This document shows, in pieces, positions 63,947-64,000 of a stretch of 64,000 nt of DNA (its first letter is position 1; every line of letters starts with the position of its first letter). The notes beneath the pieces were generated by a model that saw only the letters and a list, made by a program, of their open reading frames with translations, had not been told where the DNA came from and ran no database searches. The DNA is taken from NCBI RefSeq assembly GCF_015354615.1, contig NZ_JACAVQ010000001.1, positions 248,001 through 312,000 of the forward strand, given 5' to 3'. The position numbers and the translations under genes are program-made. This stretch comes from Aliidiomarina indica. Its GTDB lineage: Bacteria; Pseudomonadota; Gammaproteobacteria; Enterobacterales; Alteromonadaceae.

Positions 63947-64000
63947 ATGGAAAATTACCATTACGCTGGCTTTTGGCTGCGCCTTGGGGCGGCAGTCATT
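63947..64000 (+). CDS. Start of an RDD family membrane protein, truncated by the window end
   Basis: The first 18 codons read MENYHYAGFWLRLGAAVI after a GAGAGGGAA ribosome-binding site. The YAGFWLRLGAAVID-type opening is typical of RDD family proteins (first membrane helix with the conserved Arg). The rest lies outside the window. Confidence 0.7.
   Translation, partial: MENYHYAGFWLRLGAAVI

Overview
The window is a stretch of bacterial chromosome from a gammaproteobacterium. Gene content and order (msbA-lpxK-ycaR-kdsB; fur-fldA-ybfE-DUF2788-ybfF beside seqA-pgm; DUF2066-hda; bepA; bcp; dapA-bamC-purC; dapE-yffB) fit a marine Alteromonadales-type genome, most likely Idiomarinaceae. This placement comes from recalled synteny and protein similarity, not from a database search. 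There is one tRNA gene (Val, GAC) and no rRNA, CRISPR array, insertion sequence or prophage.

Left part (1-25 kb), conserved housekeeping core: lipid A/Kdo synthesis (msbA 3' end, lpxK, ycaR, kdsB); iron regulation and flavodoxin (fur, fldA); replication control (seqA and, 4 kb later, hda); phosphoglucomutase; envelope assembly (bepA, bamC); lysine/peptidoglycan precursor genes (dapA, dapE); purC; a peroxiredoxin; exonuclease III. Genes are tightly packed, often with ATGA or TAATG stop/start overlaps. A perfect DnaA box sits directly upstream of a good sigma-70 promoter for the DUF2066-hda operon, and a second perfect box lies in the yffB/yfbV intergenic region.

Middle part (25-45 kb): a MoxR ATPase/VWA pair; an Lgt-like/TlpA fusion next to a persulfide-dioxygenase-type metallo-beta-lactamase protein; a complete cydABDC-type cluster encoding a short-Q-loop (CIO-type) bd oxidase and its ABC exporter; a beta-CASP RNase-like protein; a CtpF-like P-type ATPase; a cardiolipin-synthase-like lipoprotein; and two large c-di-GMP proteins, one carrying what looks like a blue-light LOV domain.

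Right part (45-64 kb), more accessory: an AidB-like acyl-CoA dehydrogenase preceded by a 43-residue membrane protein, an AbgT transporter, thioredoxin 2, and the glutathione-dependent formaldehyde detoxification pair (frmA, fghA) with a divergent LysR regulator. Then comes a visibly eroded zone: an internally deleted ubiG pseudogene, the tRNA-Val with its own promoter, two orphan small genes separated by a large attC-like palindrome, two more c-di-GMP proteins, a truncated hydrolase overlapped by a 28-residue membrane peptide, a flavocytochrome-type reductase, a zinc-free alcohol dehydrogenase relative, and the start of an RDD-family membrane protein.

No complete new multi-gene system was recognised. 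The best leads are the LOV-GGDEF-EAL protein, the Lgt-like/TlpA fusion, the DnaA-box arrangement at hda, and the tRNA-adjacent zone. Start codons were often moved inward from the longest reading frame when a Shine-Dalgarno sequence and family alignment from memory supported it.
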